64,000 nt of DNA. Origin: Micromonospora lupini str. Lupac 08. Its GTDB lineage: Bacteria; Actinomycetota; Actinomycetes; Mycobacteriales; Micromonosporaceae. The position numbers and the translations under genes are program-made. Below the pieces are notes generated by a model. It ran no database searches and was not told the origin of the DNA. It was given only the letters and a program-made list of their open reading frames with translations. The stretch lies in the NCBI RefSeq assembly GCF_000297395.2, contig NZ_HF570108.1:5503700-5567699 (forward strand), read 5' to 3'. This document shows positions 56,372 to 64,000 of the stretch, in pieces (the first letter of the stretch is position 1; every line of letters begins with the position of its first letter).

Positions 56372-56998
56372 TCAGCGTGCCGCAGCCGCCGCCAACCCGT
56401 ACGCCAGTTGCGTCAGGTCGACCAGCCGCAGGTCGCCGTCGAGTCCCTTGAGCGCGGCGGTCATCGCGCCGGCCGCGCGCCCGGCCTGCAACCCGACCTC
56501 GGCGTCCTCGACGACCAGGCAGCGCGCCGGTGCCACGTCGAGCAGCGCGGCGGCCCGCAGGTAGCCCTCCGGGGCCGGCTTGCCCGCGCGCACGTCCTCG
56601 ACTGTGACAAGCACGGGCGCGGTGATGCCGGCGGCACCGAGCCGGGCCTCGGCCAGCCGGACGTCGGCGCTTGTCACCACCGCCCAGGGCAACCCCAACC
56701 GGGCCACCGTCGACAGCAGCTCGTGGGCGCCCGGGGTGGCCCGCACGTCGGACAGGTCGTCGTACTGCAACGCCAACTGCCGTGCCGCCGCCACGGCGAC
56801 CGCCGCGTCGTCGAGCGCGGGAAGGAGCCGGCGGATCGTCTGATCGGCGGGTCTGCCGTGCGCGATAGCGAGCGCCGCCGCCGGCTCGACCGCGTACTCG
56901 GACGCCCAGCGCTCCCAGGCCCGCTCGACGGCGGCGTCGGAGTCGACAAGGGTGCCGTCCATGTCGAACAGCACCGCGTCGACGTCTGCCAGCTCCAC
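56372..56998 (-). CDS. HAD-superfamily sugar phosphatase-like hydrolase
   Basis: A 208-residue HAD phosphatase with the full motif set: I, VDAVLFDMDGTLVDSD; II, WAVVTSADV; III and IV, VRAGKPAPEGYLRAAALLDVAPARCLVVEDAEVGLQAGRAAG. The cap is the small helical type of beta-phosphoglucomutase and DOG phosphatase relatives. Likely substrates are sugar phosphates. GTG at 56998 lies seven bases after GGGGAG; GTG at 57004 is an alternative. It ends 28 bases from the convergent frameshifted kinase gene. Confidence 0.9.
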   Translation of the reverse strand: MELADVDAVLFDMDGTLVDSDAAVERAWERWASEYAVEPAAALAIAHGRPADQTIRRLLPALDDAAVAVAAARQLALQYDDLSDVRATPGAHELLSTVARLGLPWAVVTSADVRLAEARLGAAGITAPVLVTVEDVRAGKPAPEGYLRAAALLDVAPARCLVVEDAEVGLQAGRAAGAMTAALKGLDGDLRLVDLTQLAYGLAAAAAR

Positions 56999-57131
56999 GA
57001 CCACACTCCCCCTACGCTCCGTCACGAGGATAGGGCGTCGCCGACCGGCGGCGGAAAACGGACCCGGCGCTGGGAACCAGTGGTCCGATGGCCGCCAGAC
57101 TCGACGACGAGCCGTCGACATGATCGTTTGC

Positions 57132-57878
57132 ATGACGACGACGACACTTGACGGCAAGGCCGCCCTGGTGACCGGGGGTTCCCGCGGCATCGGGGCCGGT
57201 ATCGCACTGCGCCTCGCGCAGGACGGGGCCGACGTGGCGCTCACCTATCGGCAGGACGCCACGCAGGCCGCGGCGGTGGTGAAGCGGATCGAGGCATTGG
57301 GCCGGCGGGCCCTGATGATCCAGGCCGACAACGCCGACCCGACGGCCGTCCGGGACGCCGTCGACCGGACGGCCGCCGAGCTGGGCCGGCTGGACATCCT
57401 GGTCAACAACGCGGCCGTGTTCCTGGTCGGCGCCGTGGGCGATCTCGGCGCGGCGGAGTTGGAGCAGACGATCGCCGTGAACGTGCGGGCGCCGTACCTC
57501 GCCGTGCGGGCGGCGCTGCGGCACCTGGGCGACGGCGGACGGATCATCAGCATCGGCAGCAACGTCGGGGAACGGGCGGTCTTCCCCGGGCTGGCCCTGT
57601 ACTCGATGAGCAAGACCGCTCTGGTCGGGTTGACCCGAGGGCTGGCCCGCGAGCTGGGCCCCCGGGGCATCACCGTCAACCTGGTCAACCCGGGGCCCAC
57701 GGACACCGACGCCAACCCGGCCGACGGGCCGAACGCGGCGGCCATCGCCGGCTTCACCGCCGTCGGCCGGTACGCCCGCCCCGCCGACATCGCGGCGACA
57801 GTCGCGCACCTGGCCGGTCCCGAGGCGGGCTACGTGACCGGGGCGGTGGTGAACGTCGACGGGGGCTTCACCAGCTGA
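57132..57878 (+). CDS. classical short-chain dehydrogenase/reductase
   Basis: A 248-residue SDR, FabG-like in pattern. NAD(P) loop: AALVTGGSRGIGAGIALRL (TGxxxGIG). NNAG-like block LDILVNNAAVF. Catalytic Ser in IISIGSNVGERAV, Tyr and Lys in LYSMSKTALVGLTRGL. GxxxPG block NLVNPGPTDTDANP, and YVTGAVVNVDGGF at the end. The basic residue after the loop (TYRQD) suggests NADPH. The reaction is not identifiable. ATG at 57132 is the family start; an ATG at 57120 is in frame. No operon partners. Confidence 0.9.
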   Translation: MTTTTLDGKAALVTGGSRGIGAGIALRLAQDGADVALTYRQDATQAAAVVKRIEALGRRALMIQADNADPTAVRDAVDRTAAELGRLDILVNNAAVFLVGAVGDLGAAELEQTIAVNVRAPYLAVRAALRHLGDGGRIISIGSNVGERAVFPGLALYSMSKTALVGLTRGLARELGPRGITVNLVNPGPTDTDANPADGPNAAAIAGFTAVGRYARPADIAATVAHLAGPEAGYVTGAVVNVDGGFTS

Positions 57879-57934
57879 GGACACCGGGCTGCGGCAGCCC
57901 GTCGACAGGCGTGCGGCGCCATCCTGCCCCCGCG

Positions 57935-58483
57935 TCAGCCGTCCCGACCCAACGCCTGACGCACGACGTCGACGAAGGAAACCCGGCGATTCGTCCGTAC
58001 CTCGATGGCCGCGAGCCAGCGCTCCCGATGCCTGTCGCGCAACGGCACTGCCGCGTCGCCCGGCTCGTCGGCGAGCCGGCGCTGCTCGGCGTACTCCGTG
58101 GTGACGCTGGCCAGCACCGACCGGCCCGCCGCCGCGACGTCCGCCGGACCCTCAAGCAACACCAGGTTGTACGCCTCGTCCACGGCGCGCAGCGCCGCGT
58201 ACGTCTCGTCGTAGCCGGGCGTGGCAGTGTCCACGCCCGGCTCGACCCACCGTCGGTCCAACCGCCGGTACGCCGCGTCGCAGGCGCTGAGGAACCCGAC
58301 GTACGCGTCGCGCCGCAGCTCGTCGCGGCGGGTCGCCCACCGCTCGGCGCTCTCCTGGCGGGCGACGGTGAGCTGGTGGGCGAGTTGCCGGCGGGTGCTG
58401 AGCGCGCCGACCAGCCCGGTCAGGGCGGCAGCGGCCAACGTGGACAGTGACGTGATCAGCGCGACGGCAACGGTGTCCTGCAC
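57935..58483 (-). CDS. hypothetical membrane-anchored protein
   Basis: A 182-residue protein. Residues 3-28 are one membrane segment (DTVAVALITSLSTLAAAALTGLVGALSTRRQ), the remainder is helical and cytoplasmic (ESAERWATRRDELRRDAYVGFLSACDAAYRRLDRRW, AALRAVDEAYNLVLLEGPADVAAAGRSVLASVTTEYAEQRR). Similar N-terminally anchored helical proteins are common unnamed proteins in actinomycetes. GTG at 58483 lies six bases after CATGAT, consistent with a leaderless transcript. Confidence 0.65.
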   Translation of the reverse strand: MQDTVAVALITSLSTLAAAALTGLVGALSTRRQLAHQLTVARQESAERWATRRDELRRDAYVGFLSACDAAYRRLDRRWVEPGVDTATPGYDETYAALRAVDEAYNLVLLEGPADVAAAGRSVLASVTTEYAEQRRLADEPGDAAVPLRDRHRERWLAAIEVRTNRRVSFVDVVRQALGRDG

Positions 58484-58489
58484 GCGCCC

Positions 58490-58495
58490 ATCATG
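58490..58495 (-). promoter_or_regulatory. -10 element CATGAT, leaderless start
   Basis: On the minus strand CATGAT, six bases (GGGCGC), then GTG of the membrane-anchored protein. Confidence 0.45.
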
Positions 58496-58621
58496 ACTGT
58501 CGCGCAACACGAGCCAGCGCCGGCACGTGTCACCCCACACGGGCTGCCGAAAACGGGGTCACGTTGTGTACGCGCTGTTGATACAGTCGGGCCTTCCCCT
58601 TGATCAACAAAGGACGTCGCC

Positions 58622-59524
58622 ATGACCGGGGCTGACCCTGCCGCAAGCCCGCCGCCGGACCCCACCCCGGCCTCACCAGATCCCACTGGCGCACCGGACA
58701 CGTCGCCCGAGCTCGCGTCAACGCCGGATCAGGCGCCAGCCATGCAGCTGCCACCGCCGCCGGCCGATCCGACCGGCCCGCCCGGGTGGGTTGCCGCCCA
58801 GCCGCCCACCAGCTCGAACCGCACCGCCATCGTCGCCGCCGTCGTCGGAGGCGTCGTGGTCGTCCTGCTGGTGCTGTGCCTCGGCCTGGTGAGTGGCTTC
58901 TTCCTGCTGCGTGACAGTGAGACCACCGCGTCCGACCCGGAGGCCACCGCTCCGGCGCGCCCCCCGACGAACGCCAGCCCCTCCCCCAGCCTCTCCGAGG
59001 AACCCGTCGTGCAGGGGCCGCAGGCCAGCGCGTACCCGGCGGAGAAGATCGAGGACCTGAACCGGGTGTGCGACGAGGACGTCTACTACCCCGAGCTGCC
59101 CAAGCGCGCCGGTAAGGCACCGCACCCGGTCGTCCTGCTCCTGTCGGACACCCCTGGTCTACGCCGCAAGAACGACACCTACTACTACGACCTGGGCCTG
59201 TCCAAGAAGGTCGAGCAGACGTGGTCCTCGGAGGACCCCAAGGTCGTGCAGATCGTCGCCTGCCTGGACCGGGTCAGCTCCGGCTCGACGATCCGCACCT
59301 GCAAGTTCGACGACCCGAAGCCGCAGAGCCTGCCGCTGGTACGGACCAGTTGGCGTCTGCGGGTCTACGAGACGGCGACCGGCCGCAAGCTGCTGGAGAA
59401 GAAAATGACCGGCGACGACCAGAAGTGCCCGTACGTCGTCCTGGTCGGCGCCGACAAGAAGATCTACGCCGAGGTCAGTGATCGGGCGGCGATCGCGGCA
59501 CTACGCAACCTGGTGACCAAGTAG
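58622..59524 (+). CDS. single-pass membrane protein with Pro-rich cytoplasmic head
   Basis: A 300-residue protein: residues 1-65 disordered and Pro-rich (PPPDPTPASPDPTGAPDTSP), residues 68-96 a membrane helix (IVAAVVGGVVVVLLVLCLGLVSGFFLL), residues 100-135 a Ser/Pro linker, residues 140-300 an exported domain with four cysteines (NRVCDEDVYYPEL, VQIVACLDRVSSG, IRTCKFDDPK, DQKCPYVVLVG) likely forming two disulfides. This layout matches unnamed surface proteins in Micromonosporaceae. AAAGGA precedes the ATG. Function unknown; the exported half could be a ligand-binding domain. Confidence 0.75.
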   Translation: MTGADPAASPPPDPTPASPDPTGAPDTSPELASTPDQAPAMQLPPPPADPTGPPGWVAAQPPTSSNRTAIVAAVVGGVVVVLLVLCLGLVSGFFLLRDSETTASDPEATAPARPPTNASPSPSLSEEPVVQGPQASAYPAEKIEDLNRVCDEDVYYPELPKRAGKAPHPVVLLLSDTPGLRRKNDTYYYDLGLSKKVEQTWSSEDPKVVQIVACLDRVSSGSTIRTCKFDDPKPQSLPLVRTSWRLRVYETATGRKLLEKKMTGDDQKCPYVVLVGADKKIYAEVSDRAAIAALRNLVTK

Positions 59525-59531
59525 CTTTCGG

Positions 59532-60083
59532 TCAGCGGGGTGGGTCCTCGCCGGTGAGCCCGTCCACCGACTCCCGGATCAGGTCGGCGTGCCCGACGTG
59601 CCGGGCGTACTCCTCGATCAGGTCGACCAGGACGCGGCGCAGGCTCGGCACCCGCCCGTCGGGCCACTCGCCCCGGGCCAACTGCTCCGGGCCGCCGTCG
59701 GCGAGCAACTCGGCGACTGTGGCCCGGGAACGGGCCACCGCCTCCCGCCACAGCGTGTAGAGCTGTTCGGGGGTGTCCTCGGCGGCCGTTCGCCACTCCC
59801 AGCCGGGGTTGGCGTCCCAGTCGACGGTTTCCCACGGCGGCCCGGGTGAGCGTCCGGCCAGCTTCAGCGAGAAGTACAGGTCCTCGACCAGGGCCAGGTG
59901 CTTGAGCAGCCCGCCCAGGGTGATCGACGACGGGCCGAGCGTCGCCCGCAGGCCGGCCGCGTCGAGCCCGCCGGTCTTCCACGCCAGGGTGGCGCGCTGG
60001 CGGTCGAGGGAGCCCAGCAGGGTGGCGGTCTCGTCGCCCGCGATCGGCGGTTCGGGGTGACCGTGCTCGTCCGCGTTGGTCAT
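59532..60083 (-). CDS. DinB/DUF664-family protein, second copy
   Basis: A 183-residue member of the mini-DinB family. Histidines in ITLGGLLKHLALVEDLYFSLKL and LVDLIEEYARHVGHADLIRESVDG form the metal site. WDANPGWEWRTAAEDTPEQLYTLWREAVARSR is a family block for this actinobacterial subgroup, possibly mycothiol-dependent. It shares only the fold and metal ligands with the copy at 52771, so it is not a recent duplicate. The ATG at 60083 follows TAGCCT by eight bases. Confidence 0.88.
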   Translation of the reverse strand: MTNADEHGHPEPPIAGDETATLLGSLDRQRATLAWKTGGLDAAGLRATLGPSSITLGGLLKHLALVEDLYFSLKLAGRSPGPPWETVDWDANPGWEWRTAAEDTPEQLYTLWREAVARSRATVAELLADGGPEQLARGEWPDGRVPSLRRVLVDLIEEYARHVGHADLIRESVDGLTGEDPPR

Positions 60084-60172
60084 GGGGATCGAGGCTAGCG
60101 GGCCGAGGGGCCTCGCGGAACGCTACCGTCGGCCACGGAGCCCATGCCTGAGCAAGGACGGGAGCGATACCA

Positions 60173-61045
60173 GTGCCGAGAACCCCACAGCCGAGTCGCA
60201 CGGCGGTGCTTGTCTGCCAGGGCCGCGCGGCGGCGGACGGCCTGGTCGCTCCCGGCCGTTTCGCGGACCCGACGGCAGTGCGCCTCCTCCGCGCCGACGA
60301 GCGCGAGGCCGTCGAGTGGGTACGCCACGCCGCCGCCCCCGGGCCGTGGCGGCAACGGGTCGACTACGAGACGGTACGCGCCAACGCCGAGATGATCGTG
60401 CCCCGCACGGTCGCGATCGACGACGCCGTACGCGCCCACCCCAGCTCGCAGGTGGTTATCCTGGGGGCCGGGTTGGACGGTCGCGCCTGGCGGATGGCGG
60501 AACTCGCCGGCGCGACGGTCTTCGAGGTCGACCAGCCGAGCAGTCAGCGCGACAAACGGGAACGCGCCGAGGGCCTGCCCGGCAGTGGGCCGACGTTCGT
60601 CGCGGTGGACTTCGGCCGCGACCGGCTCGCCGAGGCGCTGGCAGTAGCCGGGCATCGCCCGGGCGAGCCGACGACGTGGATCTGGGAAGGCGTCGTGCCG
60701 TATCTGACCAGGGCCGAGGTGTCTACGACGCTCGCCGCGATCGCCGCCTGCTCGGCGCCGGACAGCCGTCTCATCGTCAACTTCCAGTTGCCCGGGAAAT
60801 CTCTGACGCTGGGCCGGCTCGTCGCACGGCTGCTGATGGCGTCCACCGGCCGGCGCAGCGTCTGGGCGAAGGAGCCATGGCGCTCGACCTGGACGCCCGA
60901 CGCCATGGCCGCCCTGCTCGACCGCCACGGCTTCACCGTCACCGGCGACCACGACCTGCTCGACACGGCGCGGGCACTCGACCTGCCGATCCGCCGTGCC
61001 ACGTCACTCGCCCACAGCCGGGTGATGGTCGCGGATCACGCCTGA
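60173..61045 (+). CDS. SAM-dependent methyltransferase (LCM/TIGR00027 type)
   Basis: A 290-residue methyltransferase related to leucine carboxyl methyltransferase and the mycobacterial TIGR00027 proteins. SAM-binding blocks: SQVVILGAGLDGRAWRMA, TVFEVDQPSSQRDKRERA, and WIWEGVVPYLTRAEVSTTLAAIAACSAPDSRLIVNF. The start region RTAVLVCQGRAAADGLVAPGRFADPTAVRLLRADE is typical, as is the C-terminal FTVTGDHDLLDTARALDLP. The target is unknown; family members methylate small molecules such as polyketides. GTG at 60173 is used. No neighbours in an operon. Confidence 0.88.
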   Translation: MPRTPQPSRTAVLVCQGRAAADGLVAPGRFADPTAVRLLRADEREAVEWVRHAAAPGPWRQRVDYETVRANAEMIVPRTVAIDDAVRAHPSSQVVILGAGLDGRAWRMAELAGATVFEVDQPSSQRDKRERAEGLPGSGPTFVAVDFGRDRLAEALAVAGHRPGEPTTWIWEGVVPYLTRAEVSTTLAAIAACSAPDSRLIVNFQLPGKSLTLGRLVARLLMASTGRRSVWAKEPWRSTWTPDAMAALLDRHGFTVTGDHDLLDTARALDLPIRRATSLAHSRVMVADHA

Positions 61046-61065
61046 CCCCGGGTGGGACTTGGGCC

Positions 61066-61182
61066 TCAGCGCCGGGTGCGCTTGCGGCGTACGGCCCAGA
61101 CGCCACCGGCGATCGCTGCCGCCGCTGGCAAGAAACAACAAATGCTGAGGACCGCGAGGTGCCACGGCTTGATTGCGCCCAT
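61066..61182 (-). CDS. 38-residue single-pass small membrane protein
   Basis: The frame reads MGAIKPWHLAVLSICCFLPA, then AAAIAGGVWAVRRKRTRR. This is a hydrophobic helix between a short N-terminus and a basic cytoplasmic end. The MGxIKPWH opening is a form I recall as recurrent in small actinobacterial membrane proteins. TAGCCT lies eight bases upstream, in line with leaderless initiation. Its role is unknown; it is 20 bases from the convergent methyltransferase. Confidence 0.65.
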   Translation of the reverse strand: MGAIKPWHLAVLSICCFLPAAAAIAGGVWAVRRKRTRR

Positions 61183-61254
61183 GACCGCGAAGGCTAACGG
61201 GTGCGGTCAACGCCGGGCTGCCGACTCGGGCGGACGCACGTACCATCCTGCGGC

Positions 61255-61722
61255 GTGAAGCCGCGGGTGGTCATGCTGGACCTCGGAGCGACTCCGTCGC
61301 CGTCCGGATCAGGTGAACTGCTGCTCGCGGACGAGCGCAGCTGTCGCCTCGTCTTCGTAGCCCTGGGGGAACCATGGGCACGACAGGTGGCGATGGCGAC
61401 CTTCACCGGCTTCTCCCAGGTGATCTTCGGCTACCCGAACGACGAGGCGTTGCCCGGCCATCCCCTCCATGACCCCACCGACGGCTGGGAGTACGGGTTC
61501 TACGAGGTGCAGGGATCGCCGTGGCCCGGCCGGTTGGCGGCAGAGAACCGCGTCGCGTTCCCCGACCAGACGGCCTCGGGGTCGCAGCGCCACTTCCTGG
61601 TGGTGTGCCATGAGGACCTCGTCGAGGTGCTCTCCGACGACGTGACGGTCGAGCTTTTCGACGAGCCGTTCGAGGAGGTGGCAATGCGCGCGCTACGGCT
61701 CAACATGGGAGCGCACGGTTGA
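61255..61722 (+). CDS. hypothetical protein, 155 residues
   Basis: A soluble alpha/beta protein without a named family: PRVVMLDLGATPSPSGSGEL, FSQVIFGYPNDEALPGHPLHDPTDGWEYGFYEVQGSPWPGRLAAENRVAFP, and RHFLVVCHEDLVEVLSDDVTVELFDEPFEEV. The GWEYGFYEV and HFLVVCHEDLVEVL blocks suggest a conserved fold found as unnamed proteins in actinomycetes. The GTG at 61255 follows TACCAT by eight bases; longer in-frame starts reach into the promoter. It ends eight bases from a convergent gene remnant. Confidence 0.7.
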   Translation: MKPRVVMLDLGATPSPSGSGELLLADERSCRLVFVALGEPWARQVAMATFTGFSQVIFGYPNDEALPGHPLHDPTDGWEYGFYEVQGSPWPGRLAAENRVAFPDQTASGSQRHFLVVCHEDLVEVLSDDVTVELFDEPFEEVAMRALRLNMGAHG

Positions 61723-61729
61723 CTCGGCG

Positions 61730-61891
61730 CTACCACTTCTGGCGCCATTCGAGGCGACCTCGATACGGCACAGCCGCCGCGTTGCCCCGCTGGACGTACA
61801 GCACCTCGTCCTCAACCCACCAGACGTCACCGACGCGGAGGAAGCGCCAGACCCCCGCACACCACCGACGCCGCCTTTGGCAGAGTGTTGA
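61730..61891 (-). pseudogene. 3' remnant of a small gene
   Basis: On the minus strand the frame closing at 61730 reads GVWRFLRVGDVWWVEDEV, LYVQRGNAAAVPYRGRLEW, RQKW. It has strong protein character, with tryptophans and alternating beta pattern. It is blocked upstream by a TGA (61892-61894) and has no ATG, GTG or TTG in frame. It is probably the end of a gene whose first part was lost or frameshifted. No family recognised. Confidence 0.5.
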
Positions 61892-61921
61892 TCAACCAGT
61901 CCTGCTGATCACGGGAGTGTC

Positions 61922-62095
61922 ATGGCCAGAGCCGGAGATGGAGCGGGCGACACCCGTAACGCATTCAAGAGCCTGTTGGCGATCGGCAGCCTCAGCGGCA
62001 TCGCCCTGGTCGCCATCGTGGCACTCGTCGTCCTCCTGTGCTGCGCTCCCTGCCTCTGGTATCGAACGCTCTCGCCAGACCTGCCCTTCAACTGA
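61922..62095 (+). CDS. 57-residue single-pass small membrane protein
   Basis: The frame reads MARAGDGAGDTRNAFKSLLA, then IGSLSGIALVAIVALVVLLC and CAPCLWYRTLSPDLPFN. It has one hydrophobic helix (residues 21-40), three cysteines directly after it (CCAPC) and a hydrophilic start. GGGAG lies four to five bases ahead of the ATG at 61922. The cysteine cluster may bind metal or be lipidated. Function unknown. Confidence 0.55.
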   Translation: MARAGDGAGDTRNAFKSLLAIGSLSGIALVAIVALVVLLCCAPCLWYRTLSPDLPFN

Positions 62096-62452
62096 ATTTG
62101 TCCGGCCGGCACGTCAATCGGGCCTCAACGCACGCACGGATGCCGCCGGAACAGCCTGAGTCGGCTCTCGTCGCGGTATGGCGGGAAGTCGGGTAGCGGG
62201 CCTCGTCGTCCGCGAACCCGCACCGGCTCCCACGGCGGAGCTAGCCGGTGGATGCGTCGTCGACAACGACGACAACAGATGTACATTCATGGATGGATTG
62301 TTTCGGAGGGTTGCGCCGTGGTCCGCACTCGGTAATCAAGGTGTCACCCCCGGTGTAAACCGGCGCCTGTCAGCGGTGGATGGCACCGGAGTCCGAGGGT
62401 GTCGCTCCGATGCCGGCGGCGGTCGCCGCCCGCCCATGGAAGGACGAACGTA
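62096..62452. other. upstream region of the GH43 gene
   Basis: No gene is supported in these 357 bases. A 31-base element at 62110-62140 (ending CACGCACGGA) recurs in modified form at 63909-63940. GTCGTCG-ACAA-CGACGAC at about 62256-62273 is a small inverted repeat and a possible operator. ACATTCATGGATGGATTG and the Pro/Gly-poor base composition at 62281-62310 mark the likely promoter zone, but no clear -35/-10 pair can be named. Confidence 0.4.
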
Positions 62453-63898
62453 GTGCGACGCAACAGACGGCTGCTATCCCTGCTGGCAGCGTTCAGCCTG
62501 GTCGGAACGGCGATCGTGGCGGTCACCACGCTGGCCGCCGCGCCGGCCCAGGCCGCGCCGGTCACGATCCCCAACGGCACGCAGTTCACCGACACCAACG
62601 GCAACGTGCTGCACGCGCACGGCGGTGGGGTGCTCAAGGTCGGCGACTACTACTACTGGTTCGGTGAGAACCGCAACGCCAACAACACGTTCCGGGCGGT
62701 TTCCGTCTACCGCTCCACCAACCTGCGCGACTGGGAGTTCCGCAACAACGTGCTGACCCAGGCGTCGGCGTCGGAGCTGCAAACGGCGAACATCGAGCGG
62801 CCAAAGGTCGTCTACAACGCCAGCACCGGCCGGTACGTGATGTGGATGCACAAGGAGAACGGCAGCGACTACGGCGAGGCCAGGGCCGCCGTCGCCTCCT
62901 CGGCCACCGTGGACGGCACCTACACCTACCACGGCAGCTTCCGGCCGTTGGGCAACATGTCGCGGGACATCACGCTCTACAACGACGGCGGTACGGCCTA
63001 CATGGTGTCCGCCGGCGACGAGAACCGCGACCTGCTCATCTACCGCCTCACCGCCGACTACCTGACCGTGGCCACGCTTGTCGGCAACTTCTGGAACGAC
63101 GGCAACCGTGAGGCACCGGCGCTGTTCAAGCGCGGTAGCACCTACTTCATGCTCACCTCGGGCCTGACCGGTTGGAGCCCGAACCAGGCCAGGTACGCGA
63201 CGGCGTCAAGCATTTCCGGTCCGTGGACCGGCATGACGAACGTCGCCGACTCGACCACCTTCCGCTCCCAGTCGGCCTTCGTGCTCCCCATCCAGGGCAC
63301 GTCGACGACGAGCTACCTCTACCTCGGCGACCGCTGGGCCGGCGCGTGGGGCGGGCCGGCAAACGATTCCCAGTACGTGTGGTTGCCGATCGCCTTCCCC
63401 TCCGCCACGACCATGAGCCTGACCTGGTATCCCACCATCACCATCGACGCCGCCACGGGCACCGTCACCGGAGAGGCGTCGTCCTCCTACCGCATCACCA
63501 ACCGCAACAGCGGCAAGGTGATCGACGTGCTGGACAGGGCCGTCACCGACAACGCCGAAGTCAGACAATGGTCCTGGAACGGCGGCACGAACCAGAAGTG
63601 GGAGTTCCGCGACGCCGGTAGCGGCTACTTCCGGATCGTCAACCAGAACAGCGGCAAATGCCTCGACGTCGCCAACGCCTCCACCGCCAACAACGCCAAC
63701 GTCGTCCAGTACACCTGTGGCGGGGGCACGAACCAGCAGTGGCAGTGGGTCGCCACCGGCGACTACTACCAGCTGCGCGCCCGACACAGCGGCAAGTGCC
63801 TGGACGTGGTGAGCAGCGGCACCGCGGACGGCACCGACATCACTCAGTACACCTGCGGAACCGGCACCAACCAGCAGTGGACCCGCAGCCAGTCCTGA
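62453..63898 (+). CDS. secreted GH43 galactanase-like enzyme with ricin-type lectin domain
   Basis: A 481-residue secreted glycosidase. The signal peptide ends near APAQA (residue 33). The catalytic five-bladed propeller matches the subfamily of exo-beta-1,3-galactanases: FTDTNGNVLHAHGGGVLKVGDYYYWFGE, NIERPKVVYNASTGRYVMWMH (acid glutamate), DGNREAPALFKRGSTYFMLTSGLTGW and FRSQSAFVLP, where a Gln replaces the usual Asp base in characterised members. Residues 345-481 are a ricin B beta-trefoil with three QxW-type repeats (NQKWEF, NQQWQW, NQQWTR). The target may be arabinogalactan side chains. GTG at 62453 has GGAAGGA eight bases upstream. Confidence 0.88.
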   Translation: MRRNRRLLSLLAAFSLVGTAIVAVTTLAAAPAQAAPVTIPNGTQFTDTNGNVLHAHGGGVLKVGDYYYWFGENRNANNTFRAVSVYRSTNLRDWEFRNNVLTQASASELQTANIERPKVVYNASTGRYVMWMHKENGSDYGEARAAVASSATVDGTYTYHGSFRPLGNMSRDITLYNDGGTAYMVSAGDENRDLLIYRLTADYLTVATLVGNFWNDGNREAPALFKRGSTYFMLTSGLTGWSPNQARYATASSISGPWTGMTNVADSTTFRSQSAFVLPIQGTSTTSYLYLGDRWAGAWGGPANDSQYVWLPIAFPSATTMSLTWYPTITIDAATGTVTGEASSSYRITNRNSGKVIDVLDRAVTDNAEVRQWSWNGGTNQKWEFRDAGSGYFRIVNQNSGKCLDVANASTANNANVVQYTCGGGTNQQWQWVATGDYYQLRARHSGKCLDVVSSGTADGTDITQYTCGTGTNQQWTRSQS

Positions 63899-63910
63899 CA
63901 TCGCCCGTCA

Positions 63911-63930
63911 CGTCAAGACCGGCCTTGACG
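63911..63930 (+). terminator. probable terminator after the GH43 gene
   Basis: CGTCAAG (63911-63917) pairs with CTTGACG (63924-63930) around ACCGGC. The stem is only seven bases, so termination is likely but not strong. The rest of the window to 64000 holds no recognisable feature. Confidence 0.4.
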
Positions 63931-64000
63931 CACGCACGGACGGCTTGGTGCGAGGTCGGACGGCCTGCTGACACGCCTCTCGGCTCGGTTCGGCTGGCCG

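Overview
The window is high-GC (about 70-73 %) DNA from a filamentous actinomycete, most likely Micromonosporaceae. Support comes from GTG/TTG starts, the Scr1-type HTH plus DUF397 pairs, the RNase H/phosphatase - zinc-ribbon - Nif3 block also found in mycobacteria, a class A RNase P RNA, and secreted polysaccharide hydrolases with CBM or ricin modules. The exact species cannot be read from the sequence. No rRNA, tRNA, CRISPR array, complete insertion sequence or prophage was seen.

Layout. 1-8.7 kb: the end of a DUF222-HNH nuclease gene, an F420 reductase (npdG), a divergent HxlR regulator/quinone-reductase pair, an RNB exonuclease, a histone H1-like Lys/Ala repeat protein, an M48 protease and a Nudix hydrolase. 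8.7-14 kb: an AraC regulator, a leftward epoxide hydrolase - thioredoxin-like - GNAT group, and soxR divergent from an NmrA-like oxidoreductase across a perfect SoxR box. 14-27 kb: an expansin-like protein, GH31 with two CBM-like insertions, a three-gene overlapping small-protein operon divergent from an Scr1-like HTH gene with a tandem-duplicated DUF397 partner, a frameshifted gene, a streptogrisin-type protease with CBM2, and an 815-residue HTH/NB-ARC/TPR regulator. 27-30 kb: the RNase P RNA gene (minus strand) with its terminator, flanked by two immunity-like genes and a decayed partial copy of itself. 30-40 kb: TSUP permease, MFS exporter/MarR pair with a double operator, a 24-bp minisatellite, DUF3311/sodium-solute symporter pair behind a CRP-like site, the housekeeping RNase H block, and an HTH/TPR regulator divergent from a primase-polymerase-like protein.

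40.5-46.9 kb is a five-gene leftward operon: DUF1800, DUF1501 (Tat exported), ferric-reductase-like membrane flavocytochrome, FMN-binding protein and ApbE flavin transferase. It looks like a cell-surface redox assembly. 47-64 kb holds DUF3040, a SWIM/SNF2 pair, a PfkB kinase, two DinB-like proteins, a polysaccharide pyruvyl transferase, two more acetyl-/phosphotransferase-like genes (one with a frameshift in a run of seven G), HAD phosphatase, SDR, methyltransferase, several small membrane proteins, and a GH43-ricin galactanase-like enzyme.

A recurring regulatory theme is leaderless transcription: at least nine starts are preceded by a TANNNT-like -10 hexamer exactly six bases upstream with no ribosome binding site. 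Other notable control sites are palindromic operators for SoxR, MarR, HxlR and the HTH/prim-pol pair. Functions are assigned from motif recognition only; no database search was run.
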